From contig OX155964.1 of assembly GCA_944548615.1 (NCBI GenBank), positions 15,860,484 through 15,924,483 of the forward strand: 64,000 nucleotides of DNA. The letters are read 5' to 3'. This DNA is from Micropterix aruncella (lineage: Eukaryota; Arthropoda; Insecta; Lepidoptera; Micropterigidae). The notes below the pieces were generated by a model. The model saw only the letters and a program-made list of their open reading frames with translations. It was not told where the DNA came from and did no database searches. The position numbers and the translations under genes were made by a program. Shown here piece by piece: positions 11,330 through 20,937 of the stretch; position 1 is the stretch's first letter; every line of letters starts with the position of its first letter.

Positions 11330-11812
11330 CCCTTCAGGCCTCGGCCCCTCAGCCGATTGACAAGTTGATGTCCCAAAATTTTTTAGTAAAAATTAGTAAA
11401 AAAATTGAATTATGACACTGTCTCACCAAAACATTAATTAATGCCAAACTACTGTATCCATTATAAATAGGATAGAAAACGAATTTACCGCGTGAAATTT
11501 GTAGGACCCGACGTTTCGGTGACGTTGCAGCCGCCGTTGTCTAGGGTAAACTGAAGAGCTGTCAGTCCGTTGTTTTGCGGGTAGGCCGCAAACCGCAACC
11601 AATTTCACGCGGTAAATTCGTTTTCTATCCTATTTATAATGTCAAACAACCGCGATAGTCTTCGATTTCATACTGTATCCATAATTAAAATAAAACATAT
11701 TAACATAATAAAACATAATAAAATAAAATAAATTAAATTAAAATAAAACTAAAACGGGGTCGTCACGCTGCATCGTGTTTTGGCCGATATCGGCCAATCG
11801 GGGCTTGACGGG
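11330..11812 (-). mobile_element. piggyBac-type miniature (family P1), copy 1, split by a foldback
   Basis: Bounded by TTAA on both sides (11326-11329 and 11813-11816). Ends read CCCTTCAGGCCTCGGCCCC and, reversed, CCCGTCAAGCCCCGATTGG. Near one end is the motif GGCCGATATCGGCC. The uninterrupted relative is at 18289-18540 in the opposite orientation. A 210-bp foldback plus 11-bp target duplication sits at 11461-11681. Without it the element would be ~262 bp. TTAA target choice points to piggyBac-family mobilisation. No transposase is encoded. It ends 117 bp before the G-gamma ATG. Confidence 0.8.
11461..11670 (+). mobile_element. Foldback element (family FB), copy 1
   Basis: Two arms of about 41 bases, TTATAAATAGGATAGAAAAC and onward to GCGTGAAATT, are near-perfect inverted repeats. 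The right arm is followed by an unpaired ~30-base tail, GTCAAACAACCGCGATAGTC and TTCGATTTCA. Exact 11-bp duplications TACTGTATCCA flank it (11450-11460, 11671-11681). The uninterrupted P1 copy at 18289 confirms the pre-insertion site. The interior includes CCCGACGTTTCGGTGACGTTG, shared by copies at 20707, 46886 and 56446. Confidence 0.85.
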
Positions 11813-11850
11813 TTAATCTGTGGTTGCGGTGTGTGTACATGTCCTTTTGT

Positions 11851-11863
11851 GTTGCTAGGCAAC
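11851..11863. promoter_or_regulatory. Perfect RFX X-box upstream of the G-gamma ATG
   Basis: GTTGCTAGGCAAC fits the X-box consensus RYYNYY-N(1-3)-RRNRAC at every position with a 1-base spacer. It lies 66 bases upstream of the ATG at 11930, the usual distance range for RFX sites in ciliary and sensory-neuron genes. The functional role is inference. The same bases also form TTTTGTGTTGCTAG, which could be a 3' splice acceptor, so the site might be intronic rather than promoter. Confidence 0.45.
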
Positions 11864-11929
11864 GCAGAGCGCAGTCGCAGTAGTGTCAGCGGGCGGCGAG
11901 CGGCGGCCGGCTAGGCGATTCTGCGCGCG

Positions 11930-12042
11930 ATGGACCCCAGTATCTTGGCAGCCATGGACAAGGACGCTCTCAAGAAGCAGATCGAGAACATGAAGTACCA
12001 GGCATCCATGGAGCGCTGGCCACTCTCCAAGAGTATTGCCGC
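11930..12042 (+). CDS. G-protein gamma subunit (Ggamma30A-type), first coding exon only
   Basis: The exon reads MDPSILAAMDKDALKKQ, then residues including KYQASMERWPLSKSIA. That is the N-terminal coiled-coil half of an insect heterotrimeric G-protein gamma subunit, closest in my recollection to Ggamma30A (the eye-type gamma). Gamma subunits pair with Gbeta through this helix and are prenylated at a C-terminal CaaX box. Here 37 full codons plus two bases precede a consensus donor GTGAGT at 12043, so the exon ends in phase 2 inside an Ala codon. The family is ~65-75 residues long, so about half is missing. I looked for a downstream exon with the NPWAEKGKC-type tail and found none, so the rest probably lies beyond 64000. 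Start choice: first ATG, acidic Met-Asp-Pro start typical of the family. GC-rich 5' UTR precedes it. Confidence 0.88.
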
Positions 12043-12385
12043 GTGAGTACCGAGCCTTATTTACTAACTGTAAGACACCCCGTCGCTCGATATTTCCGCC
12101 CTTGTCAGAATTTATGCATATTCGCGCGGCCGTGTGTTGGCGGCTACGGTTTTGACAGTATTAGAGCCGGGGCTGGTTAACAATGCGTGTTTTCGTGCAT
12201 TGCGGCTACATGAATAACTTAAATATTCCAATTTCCTATTTTATTTAATATATTTCATATTAAGATAACACACACGTAAGGAATATGAGACGTATATCAG
12301 AAGGAAAAGCACCACAACGTGTAATCAGTGATTAAATATGTAGTAGAAAGAGCTAACAAATAAATATAATAAAAAGAATAAAAAA
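12043..12385 (+). other. Start of G-gamma intron 1
   Basis: Begins with the donor GTGAGTACC. The segment 12184-12320 is repeated in diverged form at 13211-13345 (GCGTGTTTTCGTGCATTG, then CATATTAAGATAA and CACACGT), indicating an old local duplication inside the intron with an offset of about 1.03 kb. Confidence 0.6.
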
Positions 12386-12775
12386 CACGACTGCCGTTAC
12401 ATAAAGTGAACTATTGTATTTATAATTCATTTTATTACGGTTTTTTTATGAAATATATGTGGTTTATGTATTTATCCATATAAATTCATGTCTTTCTCCG
12501 GAATGTACACAATCAGACCTTTCATTTGACACTAAACACGATATATTTATGTTAATTTGTTGACATTTGGATATTTAGACATTAAGACAACTACTTGAAA
12601 GATAATGTAATCTATGGTACTCGGGATGACATAACGATTCCTATAATGCTACACACTTCTAAATCGGTTTAGGGATTTAAAAGTTATGGAGGAATAAAGA
12701 AACGGTAAACATATATAGATAATTCCAGAACACATTGCACTCCTTTTTTATTGGGCAGTCGTGTAAAAACACGCT
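12386..12775 (-). repeat. Interspersed repeat family T, copy 1
   Basis: Reverse strand matches the copies at 22385, 37850 and 46560: CACGACTGCCCAA..AAAGGAG, ATGTTTCCGTTTCTTTATTCC, ATAACTTCTAAA, CGATTTAGAAGTG, AATATATCGTGTTTA, CAAATGAAAGG and TGGATAAATACATAAACCAC blocks in order. AT-rich and non-coding. Element class not recognised. Confidence 0.7.
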
Positions 12776-13408
12776 TTTACCTCCTGGTTATCACGCTTTT
12801 ACCTTGGCATCAGGACCAAGGAAGTAATTGTGACATTTCACACGATATGATATGACAATATGACAATTAGAAGTCAGTGAAAAATCAATTGTACGATTCG
12901 ATTACATTGTTTCAAGTTGAGCTAATAAGCATGTTAATTAAAGAAAACTTACATACTAGAAAACTTACATACTAGTCTACCTTAATACTAAAAAACTACC
13001 TCAATTTAATTAATCATACAAGTCGCAAAAATTATTTAAAATGCAGTTTTTTTTGCAGCACTTCCTTTTTAAAGTGTAAATATCCGAAAGCCGTTTATGA
13101 TTTGTGTTAATCATTTTTTTCATTTAAATTTCAATTTAAATAATTCGTTTGGTGCTTTTTAATGTGAATAATCATTTATATATAAATTATATAAAAGGCT
13201 ATCAAAGAATGCGTGTTTTCGTGCATTGTGGCTACAAGAATGCCTTAAAAATAAAAATAAAGCTATTTCATTTAATATAATACATATTAAGATAATACAC
13301 ACGTGAGTAGTGTGAAAGTTTATCAAAAGAAATGTTACTATAAAGTGTATTGAGTGTTCATAGAGTTTAAAGAAATAAAAAATCACGCATTTACCACCTG
13401 GTCACAAT

Positions 13409-14169
13409 GGCCCGTATTCCGTTTCTCACAGGCTTAAACTAAGCTGGTGCTAGAAATTAGGAACTTAAGCACCTTGGTTATCTTGTTGGTATTCCGTTTC
13501 ATCAAAATTAAAGACCGGTCTTAAATCCTAAAATTTTCCGTTTTGTCTATGGCCGTTCTAAAGCGGGGTCTTAATTTTGACAGCTCAATCACTCGCTCGC
13601 CCGCCGATTATCACCACGTTTACGTTTGTTTTAAAATATTTAAATATACAAGGTTCTTTATCATACAATGTACAAGGCAACAATATATATTCAAGGCTAT
13701 TTATTTATAATCTACAAAAAATATTGACACACGATTCTCAGTGCAAAATATAGATATTAATTAACGATTACTTACAATATCATCTACTTACAATCTATGC
13801 TCATTGTCCCTTCCTCGATTTAGAAGCCAATGCTAAGCAAACATCTGAAATCGCAACTTAAAATCTTCGAAATCACGATAGAAACAAGAGCTACACGGCC
13901 GTTAGACGCAGACTGCTCGATTTAGACCGTTCTTAGTTAGAGCCCGAACAAGACATATCCGACATGACACTTGTAGAAACGGAATACAAAAGGAAGTCTA
14001 GACGGAGCTTAAGGTCAATTTAAGCGCCTGATAGCCTTTACACTTAACTGGAGCACGCTCCAGTTAGGACCAGTGAAAGGGAATACCAAAACGTCAGTTC
14101 ATAAATAAGCGTCGTTTTAGCGCGTTTTTAGACCCCAAGTTAGGTACCTCCGAGGAACAAATACGGGCC
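13409..14169. mobile_element. PIF/Harbinger-type miniature (family H1), 761 bp
   Basis: Terminal inverted repeats start GGCCCGTATT at 13409 and end AATACGGGCC at 14169. Direct AAT duplications flank them (13406-13408 and 14170-14172). A 3-bp target duplication with GG-starting ends fits PIF/Harbinger. No transposase is seen. Internal sequences near both ends also show loose symmetry (GGAATAC, TTAAG words). It lies in the presumed first intron of the G-gamma gene. Confidence 0.7.
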
Positions 14170-14172
14170 AAT

Positions 14173-14846
14173 AGGACTAAATAACTAATTGGACATGTTG
14201 GCCACTAACCGGTTGGGCGCCAACAATGCCTATAGGCATTTTGCGTCGTTTGAAAGATCGGCGCGTAGCCTTTTCGGCCGGTCCCCATATATATTATATA
14301 AATATGTAATGTACATGAATAAAAAGATTAATTATTAAGTAACAAAATAAAACATTGTTTTATTAGATCAAGAGATATAACTACTTTTCATTACCTTTTT
14401 TGGGGTTGTGTTAAATCACTGGTTTACTCCAATAGACCTGTAACAGAAATCACTTTTTGTGCATTTGGCAAGTTAGTTGAGTTTTTCGGGAATATTTATT
14501 TGGTTTACCGTCCTCATAGTAATGTTTTCTCAAAGACGTAATATATAAACCAAAAAACCAACAAACATAAGTGATTTATTTGTATTTCGGTAAGTTTCGC
14601 TTCAGTTTTTGATAGTGTATTGACATTTCGAGCACCGTGAATGTACTCGATTTTTCCATTCTGTTTTAGTCTTTTTCGTCACTTTGTTTTAACGCTTAAG
14701 TGATAAACAAACTACGACTTATCTCGAAAGAATATATTCCGCCGCATGATTTGTCACATTGAAACTAATATTAATTGCGCCATTCGCACTTTCACCACAG
14801 TTTTATTGGGTATTTTTTCTTAAATGCTCTGTGCTTGATCACGAGT
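14173..14846. other. Spacer, nothing recognised
   Basis: AT-rich apart from a short GC-rich patch near 14205-14285 (GGTTGGGCGCCAACAATGCC and following). No gene or repeat is assigned. Confidence 0.4.
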
Positions 14847-14854
14847 CAGATCGC

Positions 14855-15403
14855 CAGTGGCGGATTTGCAGTCTTGGCCGCCCTAGGCGCCATGCCATGT
14901 ATCAGGTACCAGCCGCCCCTTTCTCACCACCCATCATATGACTACATAATGAAATCGAAATCGATTCAACATCAGTTAAGTATAATAGCTGCCATTTTGT
15001 ATTTTTTCGAGGATTCAGGGATAATTGCACATTTAAGTAAAACATTTCAAACGGTGTTAGGTTTTATTTATTTAAATAACTAAAGGTTATTCTCATACAA
15101 GATATAATAAGTGTTTTACAATGTGTTACAAAACTCGTCTGCACTTAAGCGCAGCAAAATCATTAATTAAATCTTCGCAATCCAATTTCCTTAAAAAAAT
15201 AGCTTCTATGTTAAGCAAAGCAATATCATTTAACCTATGCTCCGTCATTGTTGTTCGTAAATAATTTTTAACTCGTCGCAAACAAGAAAACGATCGTTCT
15301 CCAGAACAGTGATTTTTTCGCCAATTTTGCCAAGATTGGCTGCCCCTAATATCTGGCCGCCCTAGGCCCGGGCCTACTGGGCCTTAGGGCAAATCCGCCA
15401 CTG
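14855..15403 (-). mobile_element. Non-autonomous hAT element, 549 bp, with intact ends
   Basis: Perfect 15-bp terminal inverted repeats CAGTGGCGGATTTGC lie at both ends. Exact 8-bp target duplications CAGATCGC flank them at 14847-14854 and 15404-15411, diagnostic of hAT. The minus strand keeps the last ~60 codons of a hAT transposase. The identical duplication suggests a fairly recent insertion. Internal deletion has removed the catalytic part. Confidence 0.92.
15126..15314 (-). pseudogene. hAT transposase C-terminal dimerisation domain fragment
   Basis: Minus-strand frame reads CSGERSFSCLRRVKNYLR, continues through EHRLNDIALLNIEA and ends at DFAALKCRRVL before TAA. This is the conserved hAT C-terminal motif (ERSFS-L--IKNYLRSTM----L--LALL-IE). 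It lies inside the 549-bp element whose ends are intact. The first Cys replaces the usual Ala/Thr before ERSFS. It cannot act alone because the DDE catalytic core is absent. Confidence 0.9.
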
Positions 15404-15411
15404 CAGATCGC

Positions 15412-16630
15412 ATATATTTTTCGTCGCCGATGGAGAAAACCAAGCCTGGAATACATAGTCAGTAAACCTATCGCTTAGCAAATCAAGTAGATCGTTTTGA
15501 TAACCTACTTTTGAGTATTCAAATATGGTATTTTTGTGGCTTTGTCCTTTCTACAAATTTAGTTTGCGCATTTCATCTACAAAACACGTTGGCACTCATA
15601 CTTTTAAAAACAGTTTACGGCATTTATTTTTTTATTCCACAAACCCTGAATGACCTTAAATTCAATAATTACGTTGAATCCACTTTACCTTAAAACCACG
15701 TGTCATTTGTAAAATTCGTGCTGATTTTTGTGGAAAAATTACCAAGAATTGGTGTTTCGGTATCGATTTTTGTAAAAAAAAATCTAGAGGTGGCTATTTA
15801 CAAGAAATTTTTCATAAATAAAAATGTTAGAAACCGATATTTAAATTATATAAAAATCACATCACATCTTGCAGCGTATTGCTTGTATTTCAAATTAAAA
15901 TGATTTAGCCTATTTGGCAGCCCTATATTACAAAAAAAAAAAAACTAAATATAAATTCCACAAAATTCAGCCAAAATCCAGCCCTAGACGCTTATCTGCT
16001 GGAATGTATCTACTATAGTCAGTATCATTGATTTTATAGTAAAATCAATGTCAGTATCTACAAGCGTCATGGGCTTGATTGGATTTTGTGGAATTTATAA
16101 TTTTCTTTCCTGGAATAAAAAAAATATGTAGAAATAATTCTCTATCGTGTATCTGCTTATAGTCTATATTATCCACATTTCCCTTTCATTCTCGCCATTT
16201 AAAATACGAGACGTATGCGAAAAGCATCAAAGTCTCCCCTATGAGTTACTGAGTAACACTGAGTTATTTCCTTTTTTCGTTACTTGAGTTTCGAGCGGAT
16301 ATCAAACGCGAAAGTACGAGATTTCTCTCTCGCCGTCTTTCAATTCTAATTTAGCGACTATCAAGGAATTTTATTCGCTTTGAAGGAAGCAATATTTTCA
16401 GTCCGACGGCTAAATATTTTTAAATGGGCATCAATCGCTTACTGCTATTTCTTTCGGGTTTCTTTCGCTCTTGGAAAGTTTGTTTTAAAAAAAGGAATGT
16501 AATGTAGGCAATAGTAAAATATCGATAGGATTTCGGAATTCCTATGCAAATGGCTATCCAGCTATCTAGCTGATCATTATCAAAGGGTTATTATCATAAA
16601 TGATCGACCAGGGCGGGAAACCGTCTCACC
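15412..16630. other. Spacer with one imperfect palindrome
   Basis: Between about 15950 and 16105 the sequence folds back on itself: AAATTCCACAAAATTC ... on the left and GGATTTTGTGGAATTT on the right, centred on TTGATTTTATAGTAAAATCAA near 16040. This may be a small decayed foldback. The frames at 15511-15903 are AT-driven and unsupported. Confidence 0.4.
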
Positions 16631-16634
16631 TTTA

Positions 16635-17235
16635 CGCGAAGATAAGACAGGTGTACCGCAGAGCTTCATAATTGAACCTGTCTTGTGTGCCTTGCGGTGT
16701 ACAAGGTTTACTCAGGTAAAGCGACAAATTTTAATTACTGCTCCTGACAGATGATACCCAGTTGATATTTGTCAGATCCCGGTCAGCTGAGAATTATTTT
16801 AATGTAGATTTAGAAAAAATCTTGTAATTTTTAAATCAACAAGGCTGAATGATAAACCTACTTGTTTGATAAACGGTCTTGTTTGATAAACGGAATAAAT
16901 TCTAGAAGTCAAAAGAAGAATCGTTACCAACGGATTCCTGAAAATAACGGTTAATTCCTCAGATATGCCCTTAATGTCAACGGCAAGAAACCTAGGATTA
17001 TTCTTTATTACTACATTGCATTTCGAAGAACACATCTGCAAAAGGGTTTGTTGGGGCCCCCTTTCACTCCCCTGAAGGCTCCCTATATAAATCTGCTCCC
17101 TACAAAATTTAAACAGCTGAAGGACATAAAATTAAAAAAAAACATCAAGGAGATGCTTATAGGCCACCCTTTCTATAATCTAACCGAATTTGAGGGCCAT
17201 GATTTTTCAATTATTATGCTCATTTAAATTAAATA
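16635..17235 (+). pseudogene. Degenerate non-LTR retrotransposon RT fragment
   Basis: Pieces of a reverse transcriptase appear in order with stops and frame changes: GVPQSFIIEPVLCAL (GVPQGS-LGPLLF block), a DDTQL-like remnant near 16750, then SSDMPLMSTARNLGLFF, TLHFEEHICK (the LGV-lD--L-W--HI block), and an IYNL-EF-like end near 17180. This order matches CR1/L2-type elements. Not functional. Confidence 0.65.
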
Positions 17236-18130
17236 AAAAAGTAAAGCCTTTTTGTCTGATTATTTTATATGGTCTTACATCTGCACTTTTAGTTTAAAAT
17301 GCATAACGTAGGTTTAATGTGATTATTTAACATTTAACTGACAATTTTAATATTACGATGAATAATTTTACTACGTATCTTTTCGAATTACTTACTACTT
17401 CAAAGATTAGTCTTCTATTTTGATTATTTATATTTATAGTTTGACAGTCTAGTAGTTAATTCTTGACTACATATGTATGTTCAGTAAAGAGTAGTAACGA
17501 GACTTACTACCTAACCCAATTATTTTGACACGTCCAAGAGCGGTCTTTAGCCGTCAATTGGACACGATGAAAATGTAATGTAATGTAACTGAAACTAATA
17601 CGAAATCTAGTAGAATGACGTAATAGAAGCTAATGAGAATAATTGCCGAAGCGAAAAATATTTACGATATTTACGCGAAATACGTCTAAAAGGTATTTGG
17701 TTATATTTGTAATCAGAGGAAAACAAGCGGCTAATTATTCCCTATCGTTTTTCCCTATTTCCTATCGGTCCATACGTTTAAGAAAATATAGAACTAAGAA
17801 TAACATTCATATTCTTTGACTTCGTGACTTCAACGAATCATTCTTGGAAATACTTCTATATTTCGGCTGAATTATCAACTCTCAAGTGAATATAATACTT
17901 TGATATTACTTTACTGTGGATTTTAATAGTCTTCGACATTATTAGCTCTGGGGTATAAAGAAAATGTGTTCGTCTAGCATTTATCTATGTATATATATAA
18001 AAAAAGGTTGTGACTGACTTTTTCATTCATCATCGCCGGGCCGGAACCGCTGAAGCTACGAATTTGATTTTTTTCACCAAGGTTTCTTTTAGGTTGAAGG
18101 CGCTCACTAAGAAGGGAGTTTGCAAAATTC
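17236..18130. other. AT-rich spacer
   Basis: No gene recognised. From about 17985 the sequence (ATATATATAAAAAAAGGTTG, GACTGAC, GCCGGGCCGGAACCGCTGAA) looks like the leader of the repeat that carries the tandem array starting at 18130. Confidence 0.4.
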
Positions 18131-19315
18131 AACTCATAAGGGATCAAAAAGGAATGTAATATTTTTTTGCGGTTTTCTTAATATTTCTTAATCTCTATGA
18201 AATATATCAGATTGATTTTACTCAAAAACAATTCCCTATATAAATGCCTAGAAGTGAAACCCAGGATGTTTCCCTAAGCTTCTCTTAACCCATAGAGCCC
18301 CAATTGGCCGATATCGGCCACAACACGATTCAGCGTGACGGCCCCGTTTTAATTAAATTTTAATTTAATTTGCTTTATTTTATTATGTTATTACATTTTA
18401 TTTTAATTATGGGTACAGTGGTTTGGCAGTAATTAATGTTTTGGTGAGACATTGTCATAATTCATTTTTTTTACTAATTTAAAAAAAAAAAATTTGGGAC
18501 GTTAAATTGTTAATCGGCTAAGGGGCCAAGGCATGATGGGTTAAAGGGAATAATCGGGATTGAAGTGATAGCAATGTGTTAAGAGTTTCTTCTTGTGGTT
18601 TTCTTAATATCTCTTAAGTCCGAATAAATATCAGATCGGTTTTAGTCAAGAAAGTTTCACGATATATATTTCTAAAGTATAGATTCAGGATTTTTGTCTA
18701 AACATCTCTTTAAGGAAATAATCGGGGTTGAAGTTATCTTTACGGGCTAAAATATTTTTTTGCGGTTTTCAATTAAATATAAGGTCGGTTTTACAAAATA
18801 AAGTTTCCCTGCATAAATGCCTAAAAATTAAATTCAGGATTTTTCCTTAACATATATTTAATTGAATAATCGGGGTTGAAGTGATCGAATAGGGCAAAAA
18901 TATTTTTTTGCGGTTTATTAAAATATCTCTTAATCCCGATTAAATATCAGATCAGTTTTTATCAAAAAATGTCCACCACGTAAATGCCTAAAAATTGAAT
19001 TCAGGACTTTTCCCTCAAGATCTTTTGAAGGGAATAATCGAGGTTGAAGTGATCGAAAAGAGCTAAAATGTTTTTTTGCCATTTTCTCAATATCTCTTTA
19101 GTTCGATTGAATATTATTCCCTTTTTTTTAAATAAAAAAGTTCCCAAATAAATGCCTAAAAATTTTATTCAGGAATTTTCCCTTAACATGTCTTGAAGGG
19201 AATAATCGTGGTTGAAATGATCGAAAAGTGCTAAAATGTTTTTTCACGGGTTTCCTAATGACTTTTAAGCACGATGAAATGTCAGATCGTTTTTACTAAA
19301 CAAGATTTTTTACTA
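18130..19315 (+). repeat. Tandem array, six ~165-bp units
   Basis: Units begin at TTTTTTGCGGTTTTCTTAAT-like sequence at about 18164, 18590, 18753, 18903, 19069 and 19238. Each has TCTTAATCC, ATATCAGATCGGTTTTA, TAAATGCCTAAAAATT, TTCAGGATTTTTCCCTTAA and GGGAATAATCGGGGTTGAAG blocks. Divergence between units is considerable. The first unit is split by a TTAA miniature at 18289-18540. The array is probably part of a larger non-coding transposon. Confidence 0.9.
18289..18540 (+). mobile_element. piggyBac-type miniature (family P1), copy 2, 252 bp
   Basis: Ends CCCATAGAGCCCC and CATGATGGG are flanked by TTAA at 18285-18288 and 18541-18544. It contains GGCCGATATCGGCC near one end, as in copy 1 at 11330. 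Removing it with one TTAA restores the tandem-array unit (CTTCTCTTAAAGGGAATAAT), a clean pre-insertion reading. Confidence 0.85.
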
Positions 19316-20074
19316 GGTAATAAGAGAAAATTCATGAAAAAACGATATTGTCAGTATTTATTTATAAAATAGACCAAAAATTTGCGGCCCAGTATTTTTA
19401 CGCATGATGACGCGGTTAATAGAATCTTGCACGCGTAGGCTATCTGTATTTATCATGCATACTGACTGACGTCAATGCATACTGACAGACAGCAGAGGAA
19501 GCACCTTACCAAAAGTATATACATACCTATACTTAAGTACATAGTATAATATATAGTTCACGAAGCGCTTCCTAGAATATCGTCGTTTTAATATCGTCGT
19601 ATATACTAATATTCGAAGAATACTCTATAGAAGAGTTAACAGATATTTTGGGTGTGTAAAGAGTTGTACTTATAACTTTTAAACATGGGATAGGGTTCTC
19701 GACAATAGTGAGGAGACTGATACGAGTGTGTGAAAATATCGATTGTGGCAGGCAGATGCGGTTTTGTCGTAGCCGTATAATAGGCAAGCAGGGCGGACGG
19801 GCGTCGCAATTCGCAACTCCCGCGACGCCCCCGACGCGGCCCGCGTCGTTCCATTGTTGGCTCGAATAATACGACCAAAGTTTGCGTCGCAACGGCGACG
19901 CGAGACACAGGCGCCGCTGACGCAACTGGCAGACATCACTATAGTTCGGGAACCCGTTGCAGTGCCCACTGCGTCATCGGGCACAACAAACAAACCAATC
20001 TGAGATGAAACACGATGATGCCCACGAAGACCTACCGCTGTCAAGAATATGACCTACTGCTGTTAGGTAGCAAT
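19316..20074. other. Spacer with GC-rich patch
   Basis: At 19790-20050 the sequence is CpG-rich and open in three overlapping minus frames (90-121 codons). I see no family resemblance, and the frames are explained by composition. Near 19455-19495 a short direct repeat CATGCATACTGAC / CAATGCATACTGAC occurs. No gene is claimed. Confidence 0.4.
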
Positions 20075-20078
20075 TTAA

Positions 20079-20667
20079 CACTTTAACAGCGGAGCGCGTA
20101 CTCAGTATGTGATATAAAATATTCACTAACTCGCGAATCCCGTACTGAGGGCGAGAACAACTTTATACAGTTTGTTTAAAAAACACGTACTCGGTTCGTT
20201 ATTTGTGTCATACCAACGTGTAGCTTAATCTTTTGCATGAATTCATAGCGTGAACAAAAAATAGCATGAATCCATAGCGCAAACCAAAAAAAAACGAAGG
20301 TGTCGAGAGTCTGCAAAGTTTGCGCAGACATTGGAAAGAAGCAAATTGGTAAACAAGGACATAAGGAGACAGTCTACTATTGCCCAGATATATACCACTA
20401 TGCTACTATCCATGTTTCAAAAATTTCCACACAAAAAAGAATTATTGTCAATGATTACGTGTGATTACTTCATGTACAACTTTTTTTCTCTCACAAAAAT
20501 GCCCTTTTTTAAATAAATAATTTCATAACTTATCATAATATTTCTTTCAGTCAGTCAAATTGTCTCTATATAAAATCAGATATTTTTTTAAAAGCCGTTA
20601 CCTTAAAGCCAAAAAACGCCCGCGGGCAACGCAACACGCACTATAAAAATCAGCGGCTGTTAAAGTG
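20079..20667. mobile_element. piggyBac-type miniature (family P2), 589 bp
   Basis: Perfect 12-bp terminal inverted repeats CACTTTAACAGC ... GCTGTTAAAGTG are flanked by TTAA at 20075-20078 and 20668-20671. The sequence inside is unrelated to P1 and P3. Short sub-terminal GC-rich blocks (GGAGCGCG on the left, CGCCCGCGGG on the right) are present. The 61-codon frame inside is unsupported. Mobilisation by a piggyBac transposase elsewhere is inferred from the TTAA target. Confidence 0.8.
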
Positions 20668-20706
20668 TTAATATCTTACTGCTTATATGACAATAATGAC
20701 AACACT

Positions 20707-20937
20707 ATATTCGAAGACTGTCGCGGTTGTTTGACATTATAAATAAAATAAAAACGAATTTACGGCTTGGAGTTTGTATTTCGGCGATGTTGCAACCCCT
20801 ATTCTCCATTGCAGGGTAGACTAAAGCGCTTCAGTCTACCATGGACAAGGGCGGTTGCAAAATCGCCAATATCGAAACATCGAAACATCGAGTGGTACAA
20901 TCTTCACACGGTAAATTCGTTTTTATCTTGTTTATAA
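20707..20937 (-). mobile_element. Foldback element (family FB), copy 2
   Basis: Here the unpaired tail comes first (TCGAAGACTGTCGCGG, TTGTTTGACATT) and the two arms follow: TATAAATAAAATAAAAACG ... and GTAAATTCGTTTTTATCTTG. A central block with AGGGTAGACTAAAGCG / CGCTTCAGTCTACCATGG is a nested hairpin. More diverged than copies 1 and 3. The target duplication is not clear. Confidence 0.75.

Noticed and set aside
19572..20044. Three overlapping minus-strand frames of 90-121 codons
   Set aside because: They cover the same CpG-rich bases in different frames, so openness is compositional; no domain seen.
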